5,887 nt of DNA from Gemmatimonadales bacterium. GTDB lineage: Bacteria > Gemmatimonadota > Gemmatimonadetes > Gemmatimonadales > GWC2-71-9. Location: the NCBI GenBank assembly GCA_025924275.1, contig JAICEH010000135.1, positions 1 through 5,887 on the forward strand, read 5' to 3'. The notes beneath the pieces are model-generated. The model was not told the DNA's origin, made no database searches, and saw nothing but the letters and a program-made list of their open reading frames with translations. Both the position numbers and the translations under genes were made by a program. Below, in pieces: positions 1 through 4,934 of this stretch (position 1 is the first letter of the stretch; each line of letters starts with the position of its first letter).

Positions 1-153
1 ACGACCCCGCGGGACAGCGCAGCGGGCACGCGGCTGCCGCCCGAGCTCGAGCCGGTCGTCCGCCGCTGCCTCGCGGCCCGTCCCGAGGACCGGGTGCCGT
101 CGGCGCGCGCCCTCCGGCAGGCGCTGGACGTCGAAGGGGCGCACGTCGCGTGA
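1..153 (+). CDS. C-terminal end of a Ser/Thr protein kinase (5' truncated by window edge)
   Basis: The first 50 codons are open in frame 1 and end at TGA 151-153. The peptide runs LPPELEPVVRRCLAARPEDR and then VPSARALRQAL. This is the usual last segment of the C-lobe of bacterial Hanks-type (PknB-like) kinases: a helix ending in R-C-L, a P-x-D-R motif whose Arg is structurally conserved, then an S-A-x-x-L-x-x-A-L helix. Only about ten residues follow the kinase fold, so in this protein the kinase domain lies at the very C-terminus, with no TPR, PASTA or membrane segment after it. Such enzymes transfer the ATP gamma-phosphate to Ser/Thr of protein substrates. ATP-binding and catalytic motifs lie outside the window, so activity cannot be judged. 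It is a different gene from the minus-strand kinase downstream and precedes a small exported protein by 80 bp. Confidence 0.8.
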   Translation, partial: TTPRDSAAGTRLPPELEPVVRRCLAARPEDRVPSARALRQALDVEGAHVA

Positions 154-164
154 CCGCGGTCACG
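149..164. repeat. 16-bp perfect palindrome at the kinase stop codon
   Basis: The sequence CGTGACCGCGGTCACG is its own reverse complement with no spacer, and it includes the TGA stop (151-153) of the truncated kinase gene. With no loop it is a poor terminator hairpin. The TGACC/GGTCA half-sites are a format used by dimeric DNA-binding regulators, so an operator for the next gene (start 234) is possible. No regulator gene is present in the window, so the role is unassigned. Symmetry is certain; function is inference. Confidence 0.45.
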
Positions 165-165
165 G

Positions 166-192
166 TGGCACGCGGGCGGCGAGGTCTATGCT
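166..192 (+). promoter_or_regulatory. Candidate promoter for the 112-residue exported protein (sigma-54-like or weak sigma-70-like)
   Basis: TGGCACG at 166-172 matches the sigma-54 -24 box fully. The -12 dinucleotide GC falls at 179-180 with the correct 12-nt offset, although the two preceding bases are CG rather than TT. Alternatively, TATGCT at 187-192 gives 4 of 6 matches to a sigma-70 -10 hexamer without a visible -35. Either would start transcription about 35-45 nt before ATG 234. In DNA this rich in G and C the first match could be chance. Confidence 0.2.
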
Positions 193-233
193 CAGCCCAC
201 GTGCCGGCAACCCCACACCCGGAGGAGGGGACG

Positions 234-572
234 ATGCGGCGCATGGCGGCGGGAGCAGCGATCCTGGTCGTGGCGGTGCTGGCGCCCTCGAGGGCGGAAG
301 CGCAGGCGGCGGTGGGCGTGGCGCAGATCGGCGTCGTGTCGGCCCCGCCGGCCTGGCTCCAGGGCGGGACCGCGGAAGCCCCCGCGGTGGCGGGGCGGGA
401 GGTCGCGCCCGAGGCCCTGGTGGCGGTCCGGCGTGCCGACCGGCAGACCGGGGTCACGCTGATGATCGTCGGCCTCGCCGGGGTGCTCACCGGGCTCATC
501 GTGGACGAGAGTGCCATCACCATCGCGGGAGCGGTGGTGGGCGGGGTGGGGTTGTTCATGTATCTCAGCTAG
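234..572 (+). CDS. Small exported protein with two C-terminal membrane helices, unknown function
   Basis: The start is ATG 234, because GGAGGAGGGG (221-230) lies just upstream and translation from there opens directly with a signal peptide; an in-frame ATG at 150 would add an unlikely Arg-rich leader. The product is 112 residues. Residues 1-23 form a signal peptide (MRRM, a hydrophobic core at 5-17, then AEA with cleavage before Gln24). Residues 24-72 are an Ala/Pro/Val-rich exported stretch that includes a charged segment around 60-72 (VRRADRQ). Two hydrophobic helices follow at about 74-90 and 94-111, rich in Gly and split by a short D-E-S turn, so they could pack as a helical hairpin. I do not recognise a named family; short exported proteins with a Gly-rich helical hairpin resemble hypothetical proteins I associate with Gemmatimonadota. 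The gene lies between a kinase end and a G-rich repeat that begins in its stop codon. Confidence 0.7.
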   Translation: MRRMAAGAAILVVAVLAPSRAEAQAAVGVAQIGVVSAPPAWLQGGTAEAPAVAGREVAPEALVAVRRADRQTGVTLMIVGLAGVLTGLIVDESAITIAGAVVGGVGLFMYLS

Positions 573-605
573 GGGAACGGGGAGCGGGGAGCGGGAAGGT
601 CGGGG
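572..605 (+). repeat. G-rich heptamer repeat with G-quadruplex motif
   Basis: Runs of G occur at 572-575, 579-582, 586-589 and 593-595, separated by exactly three bases each (AAC, AGC, AGC); another G4 run follows at 602-605. This is about three copies of a GGGGAGC-like heptamer and fits the canonical G3+N1-7 quadruplex pattern on the coding strand, so it would be present in the mRNA. The first G is the last base of the TAG stop of the preceding gene. There is no T-tract, so this is not a classical intrinsic terminator. Confidence 0.6.
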
Positions 606-660
606 TGCCGCGCGGGGGTCTGGTGAGGGCGGTGATGCCGACGTCGTCACTCGCCCGGGG

Positions 661-670
661 AAGGAGGTGA
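661..670 (+). promoter_or_regulatory. Full-length Shine-Dalgarno for the 100-residue protein
   Basis: AAGGAGGTGA complements all ten bases of the usual 16S rRNA 3' tail; the GGAGG core sits 6 nt before ATG 674. No other gene here has so complete a site, which supports translation of an otherwise unfamiliar ORF. A possible 6-bp stem (632-637 with 645-650, one G-T pair) lies 10 nt upstream. I see no clear promoter between 573 and 660. Confidence 0.75.
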
Positions 671-673
671 ACG

Positions 674-976
674 ATGCCGTCCAGGGTCGAGCGTTCCATC
701 CTCCGGGGGCGGATCGGCGGGGCATTCCGGGTGCCGGGGACGGGCGGGTCGAGGTTCCGGGGCCTGGTGCTCCCCGACGGGCGGGACCGGCTGATGCTGG
801 TGGACGTGCGGGGCTCGGCCGGCCGCCCGGTGGCGGGCCGGCACCGCCTTCGCCGCGCGCTGGTGCGCACGATGACCATCGCCCTGATGGTCTTCCTGGC
901 ACTCATCCTCACGGCGCGGGGCCACGCGCTCCCCCCGGGCGGGAACGCGGGCCCCACCGCGGCCGCGACCCGCTGA
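674..976 (+). CDS. Arg-rich single-pass membrane protein, unknown function
   Basis: The 100-residue frame starts at ATG 674 behind a perfect Shine-Dalgarno and ends at TGA 974-976. Residues 1-65 are hydrophilic and strongly basic (about fifteen Arg, no Lys), with alternating hydrophobic and charged segments such as RGLVLPDGRDRLMLVDVRG (residues 29-47) that may form short beta strands. Residues 67-81 (TIALMVFLALIL core) are the only hydrophobic helix, preceded by R60-R61 and R65. The positive-inside rule places the N-terminal domain in the cytoplasm and a short Gly/Pro/Ala tail outside. I recognise no family. The absence of Lys and high Arg follow genome GC. The frame could be spurious in this GC-rich DNA, but the ribosome site and membrane segment argue for a real gene. 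It could be cotranscribed with the gene ending at 572, 101 bp upstream. Confidence 0.55.
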   Translation: MPSRVERSILRGRIGGAFRVPGTGGSRFRGLVLPDGRDRLMLVDVRGSAGRPVAGRHRLRRALVRTMTIALMVFLALILTARGHALPPGGNAGPTAAATR

Positions 977-1063
977 GGTGAGCCAGGGCACACTCCGCCG
1001 GCGCGCGAGGGGCCATCGTGATGGTGTCGGTCGTACCGGCCGATGCCCATCCGGAGGACTTCC

Positions 1064-1540
1064 ATGCCGAACCCCCTGCTCCCCTCGCTCCTCTTCCCCC
1101 CGGCCGCCCTGATCGCCGTCCTGTTCGGCGCGCCGGTGGCGGACGCCCCGCCCACGAAGCTGCTGGCGCCCCTTTCCGGCGGCGCGGAAGTGCCCGGCCC
1201 CGGCGATGCCGACGGCGCCGGCACGGCCACCCTGACGCTCGATGCGGCCAAGGGCGAGGTCTGCTACGAGATCGGCCTCACCAACGTCGACGATCCGACC
1301 CAGGCCCACGTGCATCAGGGCGCCGCCACCGTCACCGGCGGCCCGGTGCTGCCGCTCAGCGGTGACGTGGCCGGGAGCCCGGCCGGCTGCGTGAAGGCCG
1401 ACGCGAAGGTGATCGGCCAGATCACCGCCACGCCCGCCGACTACTACGTGAACATCCACAGCAAGGCCCACCCGGCCGGCGCCGTGCGCGGACAGCTCCG
1501 CGCGGTGGACCCGAAGTCGAAGCCCGACCCCGCCTCCTGA
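1064..1540 (+). CDS. Secreted CHRD-domain protein
   Basis: The 158-residue product has an export signal at 1-28 (hydrophobic core 9-23, cleavage likely after A-D-A28) and one CHRD domain at about 33-147. Visible family marks are L37-S-G-G-A-E-V43, G-x-G-T-A-T-L at 51-57, V-C-Y at 66-68, A-H-V-H at 81-84, Y127-Y-V-N-I-H132 and P137-A-G-A-V-R-G-Q-L145. Cys67 and Cys109 may form a disulfide. CHRD was named from chordin; bacterial members are exported beta-sandwich proteins of unknown biochemical role, and the conserved His residues could bind metal (inference). ATG 1064 was chosen because GGAGG (1053-1057) sits 6 nt upstream. ATG 1043 would add MPIRRTS, giving the signal peptide a basic n-region that the 1064 start lacks, but it has no ribosome site. 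The gene ends 31 bp from the stop of the convergent kinase. Confidence 0.9.
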   Translation: MPNPLLPSLLFPPAALIAVLFGAPVADAPPTKLLAPLSGGAEVPGPGDADGAGTATLTLDAAKGEVCYEIGLTNVDDPTQAHVHQGAATVTGGPVLPLSGDVAGSPAGCVKADAKVIGQITATPADYYVNIHSKAHPAGAVRGQLRAVDPKSKPDPAS

Positions 1541-1546
1541 CCTCGC

Positions 1547-1569
1547 GGCCCGTGGGCCACCCCCGGGGG
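1547..1569. terminator. Adjacent inverted repeats between convergent genes, possible shared terminator
   Basis: Two GC-only inverted repeats lie between the stops of the CHRD gene (1540) and the kinase (1572): GGCC-CGTG-GGCC at 1547-1558 and CCCCCGGGGG at 1560-1569. The position between convergent genes suits bidirectional termination, but neither has a U-tract and the second has no loop, so a true terminator is uncertain. Confidence 0.3.
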
Positions 1570-1571
1570 CG

Positions 1572-3821
1572 TCAGCCGGCTTCGGCGGGCGCCCCCTCGA
1601 GGTTGAGGGAGCGGAGGAGCGTGGTGAACCGGGGGTGCCGGTGGAGCGGCGTGAAGAGGAAGGAGCCGCGGACGCCGTAGATCCCGCCCTCGTGGTCCCG
1701 GGCCGCCTGCTCCAGGAGGTCGAGGGCGCGGTCGTGCTCACCCAGCCCGGTGTGGACGTAGGCCCGATGGTAGGGCGAGGCGGGCCGGCCGTCCTTGCCG
1801 GCTTCCAGCCGTGCAAGGATCTCCCGGGCCTCGGCCTCCTGGCCGGCCTCGGCCAGCGCCTCGCCCAGCTGGCCGAGGAAGAGGCTGCTCCCGGGGGAGA
1901 GCTCCGCGGCGCGGCGGAGCTCGGCCAGCCCGCGTGCGGTGTCGCCCAGGCGGAGCAGGGCCCACCCCAGGGTGGAATGACCCCGGGCGAAGCCGGCGTC
2001 GAACTCGATGATGTGCTCCGCCTCGCGCCGCGCGTCCTCGAACCGCCCCGCGCGCAGGTAGACGTTCGCCACGTCGGAGCGGTGCGCGAGCGGGTCGAGC
2101 TCCGTCGCCCGGCGGGTGAGCTCCTCCGCTTCCGCCCAGCGGCCCAGCGCGGTGCAGAGCCATCCGTAGTGGGCCCGGACGTCGGCGCTGCCCGGGCTCA
2201 GTTCCAGCGCCAGCCGGAACGATTCCTCCGCCGCCTTCCAGTCGCGATCGCCCACGAAGCTGATCAGGGCGCGGACCGCGTGGGCCTCGCCCAGGGTGCC
2301 GTCGGCGGCGAGCGCCCGGGCCGCGGCGGCCCGGGCCCGGACCAGGGCCTCCTCGGCCGGGAGCACCGAGGTGTCCTGGCCCACCACCAGCTCGACGTAC
2401 GCCCGCGCCACGCCGGCGTGCGCCAGGGCGAAGCCCGGATCGCGCTCCAGCGCGCGCTCGAAGTACTCGATGGCGCGGAAGGTGGTGGAGTCGGTGTACT
2501 GGCTGAGCTGGTGCCGGCCCTGGAGGTAGAGCTGCCAGGCGCCGAGGTCCGCGGTGGGCTCGCGCCCGATGCGCGACCGCTCGCCGGCGGAGAGCTCGGC
2601 CCGGAGGGCGGCTGCGATCTGGAGGGCCACCTCCGACTGGAGCCGGAAGAGGTCGCCGAGGTCGCGGTCGTAAGTCTCGGCCCAGAGCCGCCGGCCCGAC
2701 TCGGCGTCCTCCAGCTGCGCCACGATCCGGACCCGGTTGCCCGCTCGGCGCACCGTCCCCTGGAGCACCGCGCCCACCCCCAGGGCCGCCGCCACCTCCG
2801 CCACGCTCCGGTCCTGCCCCTTGAGCTGCATCACCGACGACGGCGCGATGACCTTGAGCGACCGGATCTTGGCGAGCTGCGCGATCACGTCCTCGGTGAT
2901 CCCGTCGGCGAAGAACTCGCCCTCGGCGTCGCCGTTGAGGCTGGCGAAGGGGAGCACCGCCACCGAGGGCGGGCCCGGCTCCGCCTCGGCGCGGAGCGCG
3001 GCGGCGAACTCGCCGCAGGTCCCGAAGCGGTCGGCGGGCACCGGGGCCAGGGCGCGCCGGAGGGCGGCATCCACCGCGCGCGGCACCGCCGGACGGAGCG
3101 CCCGCGCCGAGGGCGGCGCCTCGGCGAAGCGACGCGCCATCAGGAAGGCGGGCGTCCCGCGCCAGGGGAGGCTCCCGGTCAGCAGCTCGAAGAGGACGCA
3201 GGCGAGCGAGTAGAGGTCGCTCCGCCCGTCGAGGTCCGCCTGGCCGGCCGCCTGCTCCGGGCTCATGTACGCGGGCGTCCCGATCACGATCCCGGTGCCG
3301 GTGATCCGCTCGCCCTGGGCGGCGGTGGCGGCGAGGGCGATGCCGAAGTCCGCCACCACCGCCTGCCCGCCCTGCAGCAGGATGTTCTCCGGCTTGATGT
3401 CGCGGTGCACCACGCCGTTCCGGTGCGCGTGGTCGAGGGCTGCGGCCACCTGCTCGGCGAGGGCCACCGCCTCCTCCACCGGCAGCGCCCCCTCCCGCTC
3501 GAGCCGGGTCCGGAGGGACTCGCCCTCCACCCAGGGCATCACGTAGAACAGGAGTCCCTCGGACTCGCCCGCCTCGTGCAGGGCCAGGATGTGGGGGTGG
3601 CTGAGCCGCGCGGCCACGCTGATCTCGCGGGTGAAGCGCGCGGGACCGAGGGCCCGCGCCACCTCGGGGCGAAGCAGCTTCACCGCCACCCGCCGGCCGT
3701 GGCGGAGGTCGTCGGCGAGATAGACCTCCGCCGCGCCGCCGTGGCCGATCTCGCGCTCGACCCGGTAGCGGCCGGCGAGGGCGGCGGCGAGGCGCTCGCC
3801 GAGGATGCCGAGGCCGGTCAT
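1572..3821 (-). CDS. Ser/Thr protein kinase with FlgO/TolB-like domain and TPR repeats
   Basis: This 749-residue protein begins with a Hanks-type kinase at about 19-277: Gly loop G26-H-G-G-A-A-E-V-Y34, ATP-anchoring Lys48, its Glu66 partner, catalytic loop H139-R-D-I-K-P-E-N146, D158-F-G160, activation loop with T174, T176 and T182, then S-P-E 187-189. All catalytic residues are present, so it should be active. Residues 286-406 (S-V-A-V-L-P-F start, F-F-A-D-G-I-T-E-D, G-T-V-R-R-x-G-N-R-V-R-I, L-W-A-E-T-Y-D-R) match the FlgO/TolB-N-like domain (COG5616 type). TPR-like helices fill about 428-710, and the tail F-T-P-L-H-x-H-P-R-F-x-x-L-L is typical of this architecture. No membrane helix is seen; the kinase-to-FlgO linker is short (278-285), so the protein should be cytoplasmic. 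The start is ATG 3821 because it overlaps the upstream lipoprotein stop as ATGA; an upstream in-frame start at 3875 would overlap that gene by 58 bp. No Shine-Dalgarno precedes ATG 3821. Substrates are unknown. Confidence 0.93.
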   Translation of the reverse strand: MTGLGILGERLAAALAGRYRVEREIGHGGAAEVYLADDLRHGRRVAVKLLRPEVARALGPARFTREISVAARLSHPHILALHEAGESEGLLFYVMPWVEGESLRTRLEREGALPVEEAVALAEQVAAALDHAHRNGVVHRDIKPENILLQGGQAVVADFGIALAATAAQGERITGTGIVIGTPAYMSPEQAAGQADLDGRSDLYSLACVLFELLTGSLPWRGTPAFLMARRFAEAPPSARALRPAVPRAVDAALRRALAPVPADRFGTCGEFAAALRAEAEPGPPSVAVLPFASLNGDAEGEFFADGITEDVIAQLAKIRSLKVIAPSSVMQLKGQDRSVAEVAAALGVGAVLQGTVRRAGNRVRIVAQLEDAESGRRLWAETYDRDLGDLFRLQSEVALQIAAALRAELSAGERSRIGREPTADLGAWQLYLQGRHQLSQYTDSTTFRAIEYFERALERDPGFALAHAGVARAYVELVVGQDTSVLPAEEALVRARAAAARALAADGTLGEAHAVRALISFVGDRDWKAAEESFRLALELSPGSADVRAHYGWLCTALGRWAEAEELTRRATELDPLAHRSDVANVYLRAGRFEDARREAEHIIEFDAGFARGHSTLGWALLRLGDTARGLAELRRAAELSPGSSLFLGQLGEALAEAGQEAEAREILARLEAGKDGRPASPYHRAYVHTGLGEHDRALDLLEQAARDHEGGIYGVRGSFLFTPLHRHPRFTTLLRSLNLEGAPAEAG
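3818..3821 (-). promoter_or_regulatory. ATGA stop/start overlap coupling lipoprotein and kinase translation
   Basis: On the minus strand, ATG (3821-3819) of the kinase and TGA (3820-3818) of the lipoprotein share bases as ATGA. The kinase start has no convincing Shine-Dalgarno (CCCCCGGG precedes it), so re-initiation by ribosomes finishing the lipoprotein is the likely route. This overlap decides the kinase start. Confidence 0.75.
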
Positions 3822-4216
3822 CCCGGGGGCGACGGTTCGAGGCGGGCGTGGAGCCGGGTGGTCCGGACCCCGCACGAGCCGGAAGGGGCGAGGACGCCGG
3901 TCCTGAGCCAGGTGACGTAGCCGGGCAGGGTCACCTCGACGTCGTACCAGCCGGCCCGGCCCGGAGCGGCCGTGCGGGTGAGCATCTCGCCTTCGATCGA
4001 GTGGGCCCCGGGCACCAGCGAGTCGGCGAACGCGCCGTCCCGCACCTCGCCCCGGGCCGGACCGGCGAGCGGCATCCCGGTGACGGCGTCCTCGATGGTG
4101 ACCTCGACCGCCGGGGAGATGCCGAGAGTGCAGATGGGGTCGGTCGGCCCCTCACAGCCGGCCAGGAGCAGGCCGAGCACCAGCGCCGATCCGCGTGCCA
4201 CCGGGGTGGTGGTCAA
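3818..4216 (-). CDS. Small lipoprotein with carboxypeptidase-regulatory-like (beta-sandwich) fold
   Basis: The 132-residue product has a lipoprotein signal: R8, a hydrophobic core at 11-18, then lipobox L18-A-G-C21, with Cys21 as the lipidated residue. Mature residues 34-127 resemble the carboxypeptidase-regulatory/transthyretin-like fold: V-E-V-T-I-E-D-A-V-T-G-M-P-L (37-50), a D-G turn at 60-61, G-W-Y-D-V-E-V-T-L-P-G-Y (89-100), and a last strand T-T-R-L-H-A-R-L. Cys29 and Cys115 could form a disulfide after export. The start is TTG 4216: GGGGGTGA lies upstream with the core 6 nt from TTG; an in-frame GTG five codons later is the alternative. Lipidated proteins sit on the periplasmic face of a membrane. 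Its stop shares the ATGA with the kinase start, so the two genes are probably translated together. The ligand is unknown. Confidence 0.8.
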   Translation of the reverse strand: MTTTPVARGSALVLGLLLAGCEGPTDPICTLGISPAVEVTIEDAVTGMPLAGPARGEVRDGAFADSLVPGAHSIEGEMLTRTAAPGRAGWYDVEVTLPGYVTWLRTGVLAPSGSCGVRTTRLHARLEPSPPG

Positions 4217-4242
4217 GGGTCACCCCCGATCCAGGGAACGCC

Positions 4243-4250
4243 CAAAGGTA
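4243..4250 (-). promoter_or_regulatory. Candidate -7/-10 element for the lipoprotein-kinase operon
   Basis: On the minus strand the sequence reads TACCTTTG, which fits the Bacteroidota primary-sigma -7 consensus TAnnTTTG exactly, but matches a classical TATAAT at only three positions. It is one of the few AT-bearing spots in the spacer and would start transcription about 20 nt before TTG 4216, leaving room for the GGGGGTGA ribosome site. No matching -33 TTTG is seen, so this is tentative. Confidence 0.3.
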
Positions 4251-4287
4251 CTGCGGGAGCGACCCGACGGCACGGCGGCAGGAGGCC

Positions 4288-4316
4288 GGGACGGCCGGCC
4301 GCCGGATTGCTATATT
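4288..4316 (+). promoter_or_regulatory. Extended -10 promoter for the YbjN-like gene
   Basis: TATATT at 4311-4316 is preceded by TGC at 4308-4310, giving an extended -10 (TGn-TATAAT type, 5 of 6 in the hexamer), and it is the clearest AT-rich island in the spacer. Seventeen bases upstream, GGGACG at 4288-4293 keeps the GAC core of TTGACA. A 10-bp palindrome CGGCCGGCCG (4292-4301) overlaps the -35 end and spacer and could be an operator or simple GC-rich chance. Transcription from about 4323 would give a leader of roughly 70 nt before GTG 4393. Confidence 0.5.
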
Positions 4317-4392
4317 GCCCCCTCGAGCAGGCGCCGGAGGCGACTGGCTGCCCCTCCCGCCGGAGCTCGCCCACCCCACATCCGAGGTCCCC

Positions 4393-4866
4393 GTGTCGCA
4401 CCCGTCCCTCCTGCGGTCGCGCGCCGCGCGCGCACTTGCCCTGGCCCTGGCGGTCACCGTGGTCCTGCCCGTGGCGGCACGGGCGCAGGAGGTCTACACC
4501 GAGGTCTCGCCGGTCAAGATGGCGAAGATCCTCACGTCGATGGGAATCGAAGCGGAGCTGTCGGGCGACGACGACACCCCCCGGTTCCGATTCGAGCACG
4601 CGGGCTACCGGATGGTGCTCTTCCTCGCCAACAAGAACACCGACGCCCAGCTCTACATCGGCTTCCTCGACGGGGAGATCTCCGACCGCCAGCTCAACAC
4701 CTGGAACAAGGAGCACCGCTTCTCCCGCGCCTACCGCGACGGCGACGACGACGCGGTGCTGGAGTCGGACATCGACTTCACCGGCGGGGTGACCGAGGCG
4801 AACATCAAGGCGTGGATCCGGCTGTTCCAGAGCTCCGCGGTGGATTACGCGAAGCTGGTGGACTAG
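4393..4866 (+). CDS. Exported YbjN-domain protein
   Basis: The start is GTG 4393, with GAGGT at 4384-4388 upstream; earlier in-frame ATGs would cross the promoter and lack a signal. The 157-residue product opens with a signal peptide (R8, R10, R13; Ala/Leu core 14-25; cleavage after A29-R-A31, before Gln32). Residues about 38-150 look like the YbjN domain: an early helix K-M-A-K-I-L-x-S-M-G (42-51), strands F-R-F and Y-R-M-V-L-F (65-67, 72-77), then the family block W104-N-K-E-H-R-F-S-R-A-Y-R-D, D118-D-D-A-V-L-E-S-D, G131-G-V and a last helix I-K-A-W-I-R-L-F. YbjN proteins share a fold with type III secretion chaperones and are usually considered cytoplasmic; Escherichia coli YbjN affects motility and stress responses. 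A cleaved signal here would place the domain in the periplasm. It is divergent from the lipoprotein-kinase operon. The biochemical role is unknown. Confidence 0.85.
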   Translation: MSHPSLLRSRAARALALALAVTVVLPVAARAQEVYTEVSPVKMAKILTSMGIEAELSGDDDTPRFRFEHAGYRMVLFLANKNTDAQLYIGFLDGEISDRQLNTWNKEHRFSRAYRDGDDDAVLESDIDFTGGVTEANIKAWIRLFQSSAVDYAKLVD

Positions 4867-4920
4867 GACGGCAGGACGGCAGGACGGCAGGACGGCAGGA
4901 CGGCAGGACGGCAGGACGGC
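4865..4920. repeat. Seven perfect tandem copies of AGGACGGC
   Basis: The octamer AGGACGGC repeats seven times without a mismatch over 56 bp. The first AG is the end of the TAG stop (4864-4866) of the YbjN-like gene, and the array ends 14 bp before the stop of the convergent acetyltransferase gene. The unit length is not a multiple of three, which is tolerable only because the array lies outside both genes. Perfect copies suggest recent slippage or strong constraint. It is not self-complementary, so it is not a hairpin terminator. Confidence 0.95.
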
Positions 4921-4934
4921 CCGGCGGCCCCGGC

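Noticed and set aside
1013..1024. CCATC-GT-GATGG inverted repeat before the CHRD gene
   Set aside because: Five-base arms with a two-base centre are expected by chance, and no promoter element lies beside it.
1560..1569. CCCCCGGGGG as a strong stand-alone terminator
   Set aside because: It has no loop and no U-tract. It is listed only as part of a tentative convergent termination region.
647..1816. A 389-codon minus-strand frame crossing the CHRD gene, the Arg-rich membrane protein and the end of the kinase
   Set aside because: It overlaps the CHRD gene antisense and the kinase in another frame. The product is Arg/Gly/Ala/His-rich with no motif, and there is no supporting ribosome site that I can see.
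3822..3875. Upstream ATG for the kinase, adding 18 residues
   Set aside because: It would overlap the lipoprotein by 58 bp, the added segment is Pro/Arg-rich and outside the kinase fold, and ATG 3821 is fixed by the ATGA overlap.
1635..3920. A 761-codon open frame on the plus strand, antisense to the whole kinase gene
   Set aside because: It is the mirror of a well-supported kinase with full catalytic motifs. Long antisense frames are expected in high-GC genes because stop codons are rare, and its translation is a low-complexity mix of Gly, Arg, Glu, His and Ala with no recognisable domain.
4865..4920. CRISPR array
   Set aside because: The units are contiguous octamers with no spacers, and no cas genes are present.
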